Positions 56,301 through 62,776 are shown, counted from the first letter of the stretch. The stretch: 64,000 nt of DNA from an uncultured Eubacteriales bacterium (GCA_902778585.1 CACYYD010000004.1:23390-87389), one strand, 5' to 3'. A program made the numbers and translations. The notes: generated by a model from the letters alone, not told the origin.

Positions 56301-56696
56301 CAGCAGTATGTCATCGAGCTTTGCGCACTGCGCAAACATGCTGCTCATGTCTGAGCAGTTACTGGTGTCAAAAGATGAGAGATCAAGCTCGCTGAGGTTT
56401 GCACATCCCTCAAACATCGAATCCATGCGGGCAACATTTCCCGTAATGAATCCGCTGAGGTCTGCCTTCTGCATCTTTCTGCATCCCTTAAAGAGCCCCG
56501 ACAGCGATGCTCCGTCAGTGAAGCTTACTTCTCTGGTCGCTACGACCGCTGTTATTGTATCTTCAAAACCAGCCCATGGCGCGCCCTGGCTTCCGAGACT
56601 GACGGCCCGCCCTCTGTCGATAAGCAGATTGCCGTTCTCATCTATTCCCCAGAGGCATTCGCCCCACTTGCCTACTTTAATAAAGTTGCCAGCCAT
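50319..56696 (-). CDS. Giant 23-repeat Ig-like protein with BspA-type N-terminus, no export signal
   Basis: A 2125-residue protein. Residues 55-140 hold BspA-like (DUF285) leucine-rich repeats (MDSMFEGCANLSELDLSSFDTSN). Residues 168-242 resemble an InlB/Listeria-Bacteroides repeat ending DLYAVW. From about 334 to the end are 23 tandem units of about 77 residues with the consensus YDMS-V-WDY-FVYDG-KSV-L-GLPEGV-YSGN-A-AGTYTA...DNY-P...WEI-KA, similar to MBG-type bacterial Ig-like repeats. Unit 19 has an insert of about 22 residues. Such proteins are normally surface adhesins, yet there is no signal peptide, lipobox, LPXTG/NPQTN motif or C-terminal helix. ATG start with AAAGGACAG upstream. The stop abuts the CNNM start. 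Confidence 0.85.
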   Translation of the reverse strand: MAGNFIKVGKWGECLWGIDENGNLLIDRGRAVSLGSQGAPWAGFEDTITAVVATREVSFTDGASLSGLFKGCRKMQKADLSGFITGNVARMDSMFEGCANLSELDLSSFDTSNCSDMSSMFAQCAKLDDILLGDGFSTKGDGSTDCGRLAVKDYGKYKKAKPISVEGFKVTYHSNSGDEDIIEERHTVPGFTYVVEDLMFDRPDERASFMAWNTKADAEGRSIAPGTGIDAIDRDLDLYAVWGRVPEIGTLSEPAPFTYGEIIPFELPDIISENDPAVTGYLEISETGEEGSWQAIRHDALLPAEYSGYYLRLHASNSIGEAVSNPVRLTIKKANIDTSGVRWAEEDDMTYDGSVKRVWLEGLPEGIEPEYEGNEATDAGTYTASIRFNFDRENFNEPLIVREHEWTIRKASYDMSEVKWDYEGAFTYDGKRHHVDLTGLPEGVKPHYEGNMGLNAGVYTAKAQFGYDKVNFEKPQDIRPCVWEIKKVSVDASALEWTDHAAFVYDGEPKQVVIGNLPEGAEAEYDGATETPAGKYLARAALSGNYCFSGPAEHEWEIAKASYDMSGVHWSDASDFVYDGEMHSVHLEGVPEELGVRYSGNEAKGAGSYTARASFVNPDTHNFRTPDDMFFTWKIDRKSLDMSDVRWNYEGAFTYDGEVKKIELEGLPEGVYAEYERAAAYDAGVYNAHAILRYDSDNLEAIPPADCQWRIAKRRIDISDVTWGYEEPFEYDGNEHSVYLVNLPEGVEAEYTGNTHVEAGKYAAGAALVPTDSNNYEVPEINGCTWSIDKAQLKVADLAWTDSSDFVYDGTSKTVEILNDLGDTLSAEYSGNTAKAAGRYYAKAVFSPVDSNNYRAPEPVGCSWTIRKAAADMSRAHWDYSAPFVYDGSTKSVEVVGLPDGVSAEYINASATDAGNYTAVAKFTVSDPDNYEDNIPDMTLDWSINKAVFDMSAVSWQQDREFGYDGSVWSVALTGLPEGLTAEYSENEASGAGEYMARAGFIFDEKNYERPEVAQCHWTIDRTPVDVSDVSWDYDEAFVYDGTEKTVAAVNVPEGTTVVYSNASANQAGTYVAAADIIPDDTDNLLKTRLENLTWRIDKGDYDMSHVRWDYDKPFIYDGNERRVILKGLPEGVLPSYRGNTAVDAGSYTASVSFTATDSRNFNTPEPMELKWSIDKADYDMSGVFWNYEGDFRYNGRMHEVSLVGLPEGLRAIYSGNAAADTGSYVASAELIPYDTGNYNQPAVDDCEWKIAKADYDMSAVKWDYSGSKTYNGRAQSIMLEQLPNGVSASYSGNEASEAGSYTAKAVLAVSDPENYNTPSVSECDWEIAKADYDMSDISWDYDPESCVYDGERKTVKIGKLPENVSASYTGNSGVRAGAYTALASFETSDSNFNAPDPERFDWEIAKADHDMSGVYWDYNGSFTYDGTPKRVELKGIPEGVSVSYENNTATDAGTYTAHAVFDTDAADFNAPAGMSCEWVIDKADPDVRRMRWDYSQPFVYDGSVRTVRLEGIPETLSVTYSGDTASAAGSYTAHAEFEPKDPSNYNGAAIRDCKWRISKADYDMSGARWEGDFESVYDGSEKSVYIAGLPEGVTPVYSGNTATAAGKYSASVEFRFDADNYREPKMKGCKWQISKAVYDLSGAEWQGIEGNTYDGKEKAVILTGLPEGVTPVYSGNTAVDAGEYEASAELRYDENNYEKPSIGGCSWSIGRAAAKIDNDAVVWNYDGPFVYDGTPKGIELATRTEELGLFDRLRGVQPRVSLAGIPDGFDVEYSGNEATEAGVYYAAVRLISRDNGNYRDIELPRFKWEILKAPIDMSGVSWDYEAPFTFDGEEKHVELTGLPDTVTVSYSDNRAMNAGEYEAMATVAAKDPANYETPAPVSGCWWHIEKASYDMSQVRWDYDEEFVYNGKEKSVRLMGLPEGVRVESYAGSRGTEAGGYTAEAKLRYRHKENFEEPVVPELRWRIAKKQIDLSDVHWDYEGAFVYDDKPKEVRLEGVPEGIEVAYVDNSRINAGTYTARARLIYDNRNCEAPEIPDLKWRIAKASYDTGEVRWNYEKPFEYDGSEKSISLVGLPDEISVRYRDNKAVAAGTYTAKAYLTYDSDNYEAPDVQTTIDWEIKGKDQ

Positions 56697-56734
56697 TTTT
56701 TCTGTCCTTTTCTATAGTTTGTCGATCGCGATTT

Positions 56735-56771
56735 CCCCGCGCTCAGCGTCTGATGCTGCGCCTTAGCGGGG
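56735..56771 (-). other. Hairpin in the 5' leader of the giant repeat gene
   Basis: CCCCGC/GCGGGG stem with inner CAGC/GCTG pairing, 38 bases before the ATG, not followed by a T-run. It could be an mRNA stability or control element. Confidence 0.45.
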
Positions 56772-56801
56772 CTGTCATAAGAACATAAACATACATAGTA
56801 G

Positions 56802-56807
56802 ATTATA
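56802..56807 (-). promoter_or_regulatory. -10 box of the giant repeat gene
   Basis: Perfect TATAAT on the minus strand (56807-56802) about 105 bases before the ATG. The -35 region is only AT-rich and overlaps the T-tract of the racemase terminator. Confidence 0.5.
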
Positions 56808-56823
56808 CTGCATATACGGCTCA

Positions 56824-56868
56824 AAATAAAGAAATCCGCCCTCCGAAATTGCGTCCGGAAAGGCGGAT
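56824..56868 (-). terminator. Terminator after the racemase gene
   Basis: ATCCGCC/GGCGGAT 7-bp outer stem with inner CGGA/TCCG pairing, followed on the minus strand by TTCTTTATTTT. Confidence 0.8.
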
Positions 56869-56899
56869 ACTTTATTTTTTCATTGTTCACGCGGGTCTG

Positions 56900-57613
56900 T
56901 CAGACGGCTTTTGCGGTAAGAGCTTCAAACATCCTGTCTGCCGGGTCTATGAGCGGCAGATCTGTGAGTTTTGCGAGTTCTTCCTTCAGATACGGAAAAT
57001 GTGTGCATCCGAGCACGACTGCCTCCGCCCCGCATGCTTCCATATACTTCAGAAGGTCTCCTAGCCCGCACTTTTCAACGATCTCCGATGGCGTGAAGCC
57101 GTCTTCGATCGCCCTTACTATCGACATGTTCCCCGTTCCTATTACATACATATCGGGATTGGCAGACATCAGTGCCTCCTCTATGGCATGTGCCGAGAGG
57201 TTATGAGCAGCCATCACGCCCAGGCGTCCGTATTCCCTGCCGAGCTCCCTGTACACCTGGAGCGGAGTATGGATATGTATGTCTTCGCCCGAGTCAAGCG
57301 TTTTCCTCACCGCGTAAGTATCAAAATCGAAGGCGCCCGAAAGCGAGTTGCAGTAAATGAAGAAATCGTGCACGCCGGCCTTTATGGCCCGGTCAAATAT
57401 AGCGTCAATGACAGCGAGTTTGCCGTCGTAATCAGAATACTGGAATCTGATCTGCGCATCGCAGTCCTCCGCGACAGGCAGGTAGACAGGCTCCACTGCG
57501 GCGCCGTCACTCAGCGCCTTATGCTCAATGTAGTCGACACCCATTCTTGTATCCACAGGAGTCCCGGCTATTACTGCTGTTTTTATGTTTTCTCTTTTTA
57601 TGTTTTCTCTCAT
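56900..57613 (-). CDS. Aspartate/glutamate racemase family protein
   Basis: A 237-residue PLP-independent racemase-fold protein. Both catalytic-type cysteines are present: YCNSLSGAFDF near residue 87 and VLGCTHFPYL near 199. This two-cysteine arrangement interconverts L- and D-aspartate or glutamate, or related acids. The N-terminus contains a short duplicated MRENIKRENIK. The ribosome site is weak, so the start could be a little downstream. A monocistronic unit with its own promoter and terminator. D-glutamate for peptidoglycan is possible, but the sequence differs from canonical MurI openings. Confidence 0.83.
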   Translation of the reverse strand: MRENIKRENIKTAVIAGTPVDTRMGVDYIEHKALSDGAAVEPVYLPVAEDCDAQIRFQYSDYDGKLAVIDAIFDRAIKAGVHDFFIYCNSLSGAFDFDTYAVRKTLDSGEDIHIHTPLQVYRELGREYGRLGVMAAHNLSAHAIEEALMSANPDMYVIGTGNMSIVRAIEDGFTPSEIVEKCGLGDLLKYMEACGAEAVVLGCTHFPYLKEELAKLTDLPLIDPADRMFEALTAKAV

Positions 57614-57651
57614 TTGCTAACACCCATTGTTCCAATGACAGACCTTTCCAT

Positions 57652-57680
57652 ATTTTACACTCCGCGCTGCAGCTTCACAA
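57652..57680 (-). promoter_or_regulatory. Promoter of the racemase gene
   Basis: Minus strand TTGTGA (57680-57675), 17-base spacer, TAAAAT (57657-57652), about 38 bases before the ATG. It abuts the T-tract of the met operon terminator. Confidence 0.65.
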
Positions 57681-57712
57681 CAAAGAAAAAGCCGGACCCC
57701 TCAGGGTCCGGC
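57681..57712 (-). terminator. Terminator of the metNIQ operon
   Basis: Perfect 9-bp stem GCCGGACCC/GGGTCCGGC with a four-base loop, followed on the minus strand by TTTTTCTTTG. It lies 15 bases after the metQ stop. Confidence 0.92.
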
Positions 57713-57726
57713 CGGCCGTTTCGGTT

Positions 57727-58560
57727 CTAGAATTTAGGCTGAACAGCTCCGTTGAATGTGCTCTGGATGAATTCCTTGACAGCATCTGTCTGGAGAGCAG
57801 CTACAAGAGCCTTTGTCTTTTCGCTGTCCTTGTTCTCCTCATTTACAACGATAACGTTTACGTATGTGTCAGCAGCCAGCGAATCTGCAGCCTCTGTTGC
57901 GAGAGCGTCCTCGATCTTGAGGCCCGATCCGATCGCATAGTTGGCATTGATAACGCCCAGCGCGAGGTCTTCGAGAGATGCCGGGATAGTAGCTGCCTCG
58001 AGAGGTACGATCGTGATGTTCTTCGGATTCTCTGCGATGTCCTGCTCAGTTGCCGTTACTCCTACGCCGTCCTTCAGAGTGATGACTCCGTTGTCCTGGA
58101 GAAGCAGCAGAGCTCTTGCTCCGTTTGTGGCGTCGTTCGGAATACCGATCTTGTCGCCGTCTTCGAGCTCATCGAGACTCTGCTTTGTGCCTTTGTAGAT
58201 GCCCATCGGCTCATAGTGGATGCCCGCAACTGATACGAGATTTGTGCCGTTCTGTTCATTGTACTCATCGAGATACGGAACATGCTGGAAGTAGTTTGCG
58301 TCAACATCACCGTCTGTAGTGGCTACATTTGGCTGTACATAGTCGTCGAATTCCTTAACTACGAGTTCCCAGCCCTCTTCTGCCAGAGCATCCTTTACAG
58401 AGTTGAGGATCTCTGCGTGTGGTGTAGGGGAAGCAGCGACCGTAATGGTCTTGTCAGCGGACTCTTCTCCGCCGCCCTCTCCGCCGCCGCATGCGGTAAG
58501 TGTTCCGAGTGCAAGCACCAGTGCCAGTGCCAGAATGCTTAATTTCTTAATGTTCTTCAT
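57727..58560 (-). CDS. metQ: Methionine-binding lipoprotein MetQ (NlpA family)
   Basis: A 277-residue lipoprotein. The signal peptide ends LALGTLTACGGG (Cys near residue 24), followed by a Gly/Glu linker and the NlpA-family core: ITVAASPTPHAEILNSVKDALAEEGWELVVKEFDDYVQPN near 40-80 and DANYFQHVPYLDEYN near 90. It delivers methionine (some members D-methionine or Met peptides) to MetI. Third and last gene of the operon, 64 bases after metI. Confidence 0.94.
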   Translation of the reverse strand: MKNIKKLSILALALVLALGTLTACGGGEGGGEESADKTITVAASPTPHAEILNSVKDALAEEGWELVVKEFDDYVQPNVATTDGDVDANYFQHVPYLDEYNEQNGTNLVSVAGIHYEPMGIYKGTKQSLDELEDGDKIGIPNDATNGARALLLLQDNGVITLKDGVGVTATEQDIAENPKNITIVPLEAATIPASLEDLALGVINANYAIGSGLKIEDALATEAADSLAADTYVNVIVVNEENKDSEKTKALVAALQTDAVKEFIQSTFNGAVQPKF

Positions 58561-58624
58561 TTCTTTTCTCCCTTCTTTTCAGTTCCCATTTAATACCTTT
58601 GATTTATTACCTTTAGTTTTGGGC

Positions 58625-59287
58625 TTAATTTATACGGTTGTCCAGTTTTGCAGCCAGCCTTACGCCTATCTCCTGCATTATCTGGACCAGTATTACCAGC
58701 ACGATTATCGTTATCCACATGACATCCGGCTGGAATCTGTAATGTCCGAATCGTATCGCTATGTCTCCGAGTCCGCCGCCGCCCAGAATGCCGGCCATAG
58801 CCGAGTAACCAAGGATGGTTATGGTAGCTACCGCAGCACCGTTGAGGAGTGAAGGTCTGGCCTCGAGAAGCAGCACCTTTCTTATTATCTGCATGTTGCT
58901 CGCTCCCATGGCCTGCGCCGCTTCGACAACGCCCGGATCGACTTCCATAAGCGACTGCTCGACCATTCTGGCTACGAACGGCCAGGCTGCGAGTATAAGA
59001 GCTGCCGTTGTGGCCCATGTGCCGATTCCCGTTCCGATGATCTTGCGGATGTAAGGCATGAAAGCGATCATCAGTATCAGGAAAGGCATCGACCTTATTA
59101 CATTTACGATGAAGCCCATTATCTTGTTGTATACCGCTGCCGGTTTGATCCCGTTAGGGCCGGTAACTATCAGCGAAACACCTACCGGGAGGCCTATCAG
59201 ATACGATACCAGCGTTCCTACCAGAGTCATTATGAGAGTCTGGACCGTTCCTTCGCCAAGAAGGCTTATCAATGCTTGTGTTTCCAT
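58625..59287 (-). CDS. metI: Methionine ABC transporter permease MetI
   Basis: A 220-residue permease with five hydrophobic helices. The family blocks LVGTLVSYLIGLPVGVSLIVTGPNGI near residue 22 and VVEAAQAMGASNMQIIRKVLLLEARPSLLNGAAV (EAA docking loop) near 139-172 are plain. The ATG shares its first base with the metN stop (TAATG). Confidence 0.95.
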   Translation of the reverse strand: METQALISLLGEGTVQTLIMTLVGTLVSYLIGLPVGVSLIVTGPNGIKPAAVYNKIMGFIVNVIRSMPFLILMIAFMPYIRKIIGTGIGTWATTAALILAAWPFVARMVEQSLMEVDPGVVEAAQAMGASNMQIIRKVLLLEARPSLLNGAAVATITILGYSAMAGILGGGGLGDIAIRFGHYRFQPDVMWITIIVLVILVQIMQEIGVRLAAKLDNRIN

Positions 59288-60333
59288 TAATCGCTTACCT
59301 CCTCTCCGAAACTGTCATCTGATTCTATCTCTTCGAACTCAACGCCCTTTGCGGCGAGATATTCTTTCTGCTTGTCGGCGGTCTCCTTATCTGCCGCCAG
59401 ACAGATCACCATCTGCCCCTTCTGTGCTCCGCCGAGAACATCCAGATTGGCATACAGGAAGTTTACCGGAGCTCCGAGTTCCATTATCATGTTGGAGATT
59501 ATCGGCTCTCCCGCAGTCGCTTCATCAAACACCAGCCTTACCCGGTTGCGTGTCGACGTCTTGGTCAGCGGCTTCTCACGGCTGTCTCCGTCAGGGAAGA
59601 AGAGTCTGCGCGCCGCCTTGGTCTTAGGCTTCTTGAAGATCTGCTGCACCTCGCCTCTCTCAACTATCTCGCCGTTCTCGATGACCGCGACCTTATTGCA
59701 GAGCTGCTTTATTACCTCCATCTCGTGAGTGATCACCACCAGCGTGATGCCGCGCTCCTCGTTTATCCGCTTGAGCAGGCTCAGGATAGAGCGCGTCGTC
59801 TTTGGATCGAGTGCTGAAGTCGCCTCGTCACAGAGGATGACTTCCGGATCTGACGCAAGCGCCCTTGCTATAGCGACTCTCTGCTTCTGACCGCCCGAGA
59901 GCTGCGACGGATATGAATGTGCCCTTTCTTCGAGGTCTACTACCTTTAGAAGTTCCTTCGCTTTCTTGAGAGCGTCCGGCTTAGGAACTCCCGCGATCTC
60001 CAGAGGAAACATTATATTTCCGATCGCGTCCCTCTGCATCAGCAGGTTGAACTGCTGAAAGATCATTGAGATCTTGCGTCTGTGGATATTAAGATCCTTT
60101 CCCTTAAGGCCTGTAAGTGCGTTCCCGTTGAAGAGGACCTTTCCCTCAGTAGGCTGCTCCAGCAGGTTTATCGTTCTGACCAGCGTCGATTTGCCGGCGC
60201 CGGAGAGGCCGATGATGCCGTAGGAATCGCCCTCTTCGATATCCAGGTTGATATCCTTAAGGGCTACGACCTTGCCGCCTTTGGTATCAAATTCCTTGGT
60301 CACACCCTGCAGGCTTATTATGTGTTCTGCCAT
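59287..60333 (-). CDS. metN: Methionine ABC transporter ATPase MetN
   Basis: A 348-residue ATPase: Walker A GLSGAGKST near residue 39, signature LSGGQKQRVAIARALA near 140, Walker B VILCDEATSALDP near 160, and the C-terminal NIL/C2 methionine-sensing domain (from about 265, RVRLVFDEATAGEPIISNMIMELGAPVNFLYANLD) that inhibits transport when Met is plentiful. I use the ATG at 60333, preceded by GGAAGGAGAAAA, not the upstream codon at 60351, which lies inside the attenuator hairpin region. First structural gene after the Met-rich leader. Confidence 0.95.
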   Translation of the reverse strand: MAEHIISLQGVTKEFDTKGGKVVALKDINLDIEEGDSYGIIGLSGAGKSTLVRTINLLEQPTEGKVLFNGNALTGLKGKDLNIHRRKISMIFQQFNLLMQRDAIGNIMFPLEIAGVPKPDALKKAKELLKVVDLEERAHSYPSQLSGGQKQRVAIARALASDPEVILCDEATSALDPKTTRSILSLLKRINEERGITLVVITHEMEVIKQLCNKVAVIENGEIVERGEVQQIFKKPKTKAARRLFFPDGDSREKPLTKTSTRNRVRLVFDEATAGEPIISNMIMELGAPVNFLYANLDVLGGAQKGQMVICLAADKETADKQKEYLAAKGVEFEEIESDDSFGEEVSD

Positions 60334-60350
60334 TTTTCTCCTTCCTGACA

Positions 60351-60384
60351 AACAAGAGAGGGGCAGGTCTTAACGACCTGCCCC
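60351..60384 (-). terminator. Attenuator-like hairpin before metN, with competing antiterminator
   Basis: Minus strand: perfect 10-bp stem GGGGCAGGTC (60384-60375), loop GTTAA, GACCTGCCCC (60369-60360), then CTCTCTTGTTTG. An upstream segment AGGTCATAACGA (60434-60423), beginning 12 bases after the leader ORF stop, can pair with TCGTTAAGACCT (60376-60365) at 11 of 12 positions. That would destroy the terminator. The two folds are mutually exclusive. Confidence 0.75.
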
Positions 60385-60446
60385 TTTGTATCACATACAT
60401 GTAAACAATACACAGTTTGGCTTCGTTATGACCTTATCCTATGCTT

Positions 60447-60509
60447 TTAATCGGCGCTGCACATGCACATGCCCATCATTCCCATTTCCATCATCATGTT
60501 TCTTGCCAT
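60447..60509 (-). CDS. 20-codon Met/Cys-rich leader peptide of metNIQ
   Basis: A 20-residue ORF, MARNMMMEMGMM followed by GMCMCSAD. Nine residues are Met and two Cys. It has an AAAGGAG site nine bases before ATG and starts about 30 bases after a near-consensus promoter. It is followed by the terminator/antiterminator pair and then metNIQ. The composition fits a control peptide at which ribosomes would stall when charged Met-tRNA is scarce, allowing antiterminator formation and transporter expression. A metal-binding micropeptide is a less likely alternative. The ORF is far below normal gene-calling length, so it would be missed by annotation pipelines. Confidence 0.8.
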   Translation of the reverse strand: MARNMMMEMGMMGMCMCSAD

Positions 60510-60546
60510 GTGAATGTGCTCCTTTCATAGAATAAGTTCAAGATGA

Positions 60547-60575
60547 ACTATAGCAATCCCGCTATGTAAAGTCAA
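60547..60575 (-). promoter_or_regulatory. Promoter of the met leader and operon
   Basis: Minus strand TTGACT (60575-60570), 17-base spacer, TATAGT (60552-60547). The expected start is near 60540, about 30 bases before the leader ORF. No SAM-I riboswitch or T-box core is found between here and metN. Confidence 0.85.
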
Positions 60576-60636
60576 CTAAATTTTAGTAAAAATTTTGTTG
60601 TTTCTAACAAAAAACGCCGCGGAGTTAAAAACCGGT

Positions 60637-61212
60637 CTATTTCCCGTCACCGGCAGCATCGCCGCCCTTTGCCTTTATCTTGGCCTGCAGCCAGTCATAA
60701 GCCGCCTTCATCTCAGGCATTCCCTTGAATGCGTGCTTAGGGAAAGGCATTATCATGGTATCGCTCATCCATACGTATATCGCGTCATCAGTCAGATCCA
60801 CCAGCTTGATGTCTTTATAGTCAAATACCTGGCGGTCTTCCCCGGCCTCTGTGATAAGCTCGTCATCCGACAGCGTAACTATGTTTTCGTCAGGGTGTAT
60901 CCTTTCGATGCTGTCCTTGGATGCCTGTATCGTATTGTCCTGCTGCCTGAGGAGTATCCTCTCGGCCATGAGAGGTCCTCCTATGCCCACAACAGCAGCC
61001 ACAATATACGCAAGTATCGTAAAGTTGTGCTCAACATGGAATACAGTAAACAGCGCTGCTATAGCAAGGCCGGAAATGAAATATGTTATCCTCTGCCTGT
61101 TAACGAGCTTGCGCCCGCCTTCGGTGTACATTATGCGGTAGCGTCCGAAAGCTCTGTAGTCCTCATCGTTCAAAGTAAACCTTATAACTCTTTTGTTCTT
61201 GTTGGATGCCAT
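60637..61212 (-). CDS. YcxB-like membrane protein
   Basis: A 191-residue protein with two hydrophobic helices near residues 43-60 and 67-85 (YFISGLAIAALFTVFHVEHNFTILAYIVAAVVGIGG). A C-terminal PH-like domain contains DRQVFDYKDIKLVDLTDDAIYVWMSDTMIMPFPKHAF, the pattern of YcxB-like proteins. Function unknown. ATG start with AAGGAGACAGAG upstream. It is divergently arranged from gpsA, about 160 bases away. Confidence 0.78.
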   Translation of the reverse strand: MASNKNKRVIRFTLNDEDYRAFGRYRIMYTEGGRKLVNRQRITYFISGLAIAALFTVFHVEHNFTILAYIVAAVVGIGGPLMAERILLRQQDNTIQASKDSIERIHPDENIVTLSDDELITEAGEDRQVFDYKDIKLVDLTDDAIYVWMSDTMIMPFPKHAFKGMPEMKAAYDWLQAKIKAKGGDAAGDGK

Positions 61213-61308
61213 CTCTGTCTCCTTTTTCCGGCGGTCAAAGCCGCCCTTTTATGGTTAACAGTATAGCACATACAGCCTGCCATAGTTTTAATTTGCCTTC
61301 AAAAACAG

Positions 61309-61314
61309 TATAAT
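61309..61314 (+). promoter_or_regulatory. -10 box of gpsA
   Basis: Perfect TATAAT 61 bases before the gpsA ATG; the -35 region (TTTTAA at 17-base spacing) is weak. Ribosome site GGGGAGG lies about 11 bases before the ATG. Confidence 0.55.
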
Positions 61315-61375
61315 TTGTTTAAGATCCTAAAAGGTCAGTAAAGAAAGAATAACAAAAGGGGAGGAACGGTTCGCT

Positions 61376-62380
61376 ATGGGAAAGACAGTTGCATTTATAG
61401 GCGCAGGCAGTTTCGGCACGGCATTATCTACAGTGCTCGCGGGCAAAGGTTACCGTATCAATGTGTTTGACATCGACCAGGAACATCTTGCTCGCATGGA
61501 AGCCGACATGGAAAACAAGGATTACCTGCCGGGCGTAAAGCTAAGCGGTGACTACCACTTCTGCAAGACCAACGAAGAGGCTCTGAAAGACGCACAGTTT
61601 GCGATCTTCGCCCTCCCTGCCCAGCACCTCAGGGCCGCCCTGAGCGCGGGCGTTCCGTATATAGGTGATGAGACCATCGTGATGAACATCTCAAAGGGCA
61701 TCGAGCTGAAGACTCTCAAGAGGATGTCCGAGATCGTCGAGGAATACTTCGACATGCAGAGATATGTATGCATCAGCGGTCCTTCTCACGCAGAGGAAGT
61801 CGGCATCGGCGTTCCGACAGCAGTCGCAGTGTCGTCCAGAAACAAGGATGCGGCCTTTGCCGTGATAGACCTGTTTACCACAAACAAGTTCAAGGCCTAC
61901 TTCAATGAAGACATGACAGGCATGGAGATATCCGGCGCGGTCAAGAATGTCATGGCTGTAGGCTCCGGAATAATCAAGGGTATGGGCTACGGCGACAATA
62001 CGCTGGCAGCTATGCTCACAAGAGGAATTGCCGAAATGCAGAGACTCGGAGTCGCCATGGGAGCAAAGCCGGAGACATTCGCAGGACTTGCCGGCATAGG
62101 CGATATGATAGTCACCTGCACCAGCATCAATTCGAGAAACTACCGCTGCGGCATGCTCATAGGTCAGGGCATGGATCCGGAAGAAGCCCGTAAATCGATC
62201 GGCATGGTAGTCGAGGGAATGTTTACGGCAGAGGCGATCCACGAACTCGCCGACCGCTACAATGTGCGCATGCCTATATCCGAAGCCATCTACGATGTCA
62301 TTCACGGAAACATTACCGTTGAGGATGCTCTCGAAATACTGATGACCTCGCCTAACCTGTACGAGATGAACCAGTACTGA
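61376..62380 (+). CDS. gpsA: NAD(P)H-dependent glycerol-3-phosphate dehydrogenase GpsA
   Basis: A 334-residue enzyme reducing dihydroxyacetone phosphate to sn-glycerol-3-phosphate for phospholipid synthesis. The dinucleotide-binding motif IGAGSFGTALSTVLA is near residue 7, NISKGIELKT near 104, SGPSHAEEV near 134, the catalytic Lys in GAVKNVMAVGSGI near 185, and GLAGIGDMIVTCTS.NSRN near 235-252. Normal length. The only protein gene I support on the plus strand, with its own promoter and terminator. Confidence 0.97.
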   Translation: MGKTVAFIGAGSFGTALSTVLAGKGYRINVFDIDQEHLARMEADMENKDYLPGVKLSGDYHFCKTNEEALKDAQFAIFALPAQHLRAALSAGVPYIGDETIVMNISKGIELKTLKRMSEIVEEYFDMQRYVCISGPSHAEEVGIGVPTAVAVSSRNKDAAFAVIDLFTTNKFKAYFNEDMTGMEISGAVKNVMAVGSGIIKGMGYGDNTLAAMLTRGIAEMQRLGVAMGAKPETFAGLAGIGDMIVTCTSINSRNYRCGMLIGQGMDPEEARKSIGMVVEGMFTAEAIHELADRYNVRMPISEAIYDVIHGNITVEDALEILMTSPNLYEMNQY

Positions 62381-62422
62381 CCGGAAGCCGTACAGCAGGC
62401 AGGACAGGAAGCAAAATAAATG

Positions 62423-62451
62423 ATCCCGGAGCCTGAGCTCCGGGATTTTTG
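62423..62451 (+). terminator. Terminator of gpsA
   Basis: Perfect 10-bp stem ATCCCGGAGC/GCTCCGGGAT with loop CTGA, then TTTTT. It lies about 43 bases after the gpsA stop and faces the convergent zinc-ribbon gene. Confidence 0.92.
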
Positions 62452-62479
62452 ATGCTTCCATTTACACCGGTCCGCTGTT

Positions 62480-62776
62480 TCAGTCAGCAAAGTATTTCTT
62501 CACATCGTCCTTGTACACAAAGTCCGTTTCACCGCCGCAGGCCCTGCACTTGAAGGACCTGTAACCGAAGCCCTCGCCGCAGCCGCCGAAGCCGGACTGA
62601 AGATCATCCGAGCCGCACAGCGCGCACTTTCTTTCGGCGTTCCCGCTCCTGTCGTCAACGGCAGCACGCTTTCCGAAGTTGGGGAGTTCCCTCATGTTCT
62701 GCGCCGCAGAACCTTTGAAGCTGAGGTCCACCCTCTTCGCATCTTCTTCTGTCATTACCCACTTGCCGTCTGCCAT
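62480..62776 (-). CDS. Small zinc-ribbon protein of unknown function
   Basis: A 98-residue protein ending in a four-cysteine zinc ribbon: CALC near residue 51 and CRAC near 77, separated by a Gly-rich turn GFGGCGEGFG. The N-terminal 40 residues are polar with no recognised domain. ATG start with AAAGGAGAATCC upstream. It converges on gpsA. A nucleic-acid or protein-binding role is only a guess from the ribbon. Confidence 0.75.
   Translation of the reverse strand: MADGKWVMTEEDAKRVDLSFKGSAAQNMRELPNFGKRAAVDDRSGNAERKCALCGSDDLQSGFGGCGEGFGYRSFKCRACGGETDFVYKDDVKKYFAD

Noticed and set aside
56738..56800. 17-codon ORF in the leader of the giant repeat gene as a third control peptide
   Set aside because: It has no ribosome site, begins at or near the expected transcript start, and is not biased toward any one amino acid.
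60385..60540. SAM-I riboswitch or Met T-box in front of metN
   Set aside because: No S-box core or T-box bulge sequence could be found; the interval is occupied by the short Met-rich ORF and the antiterminator strand.
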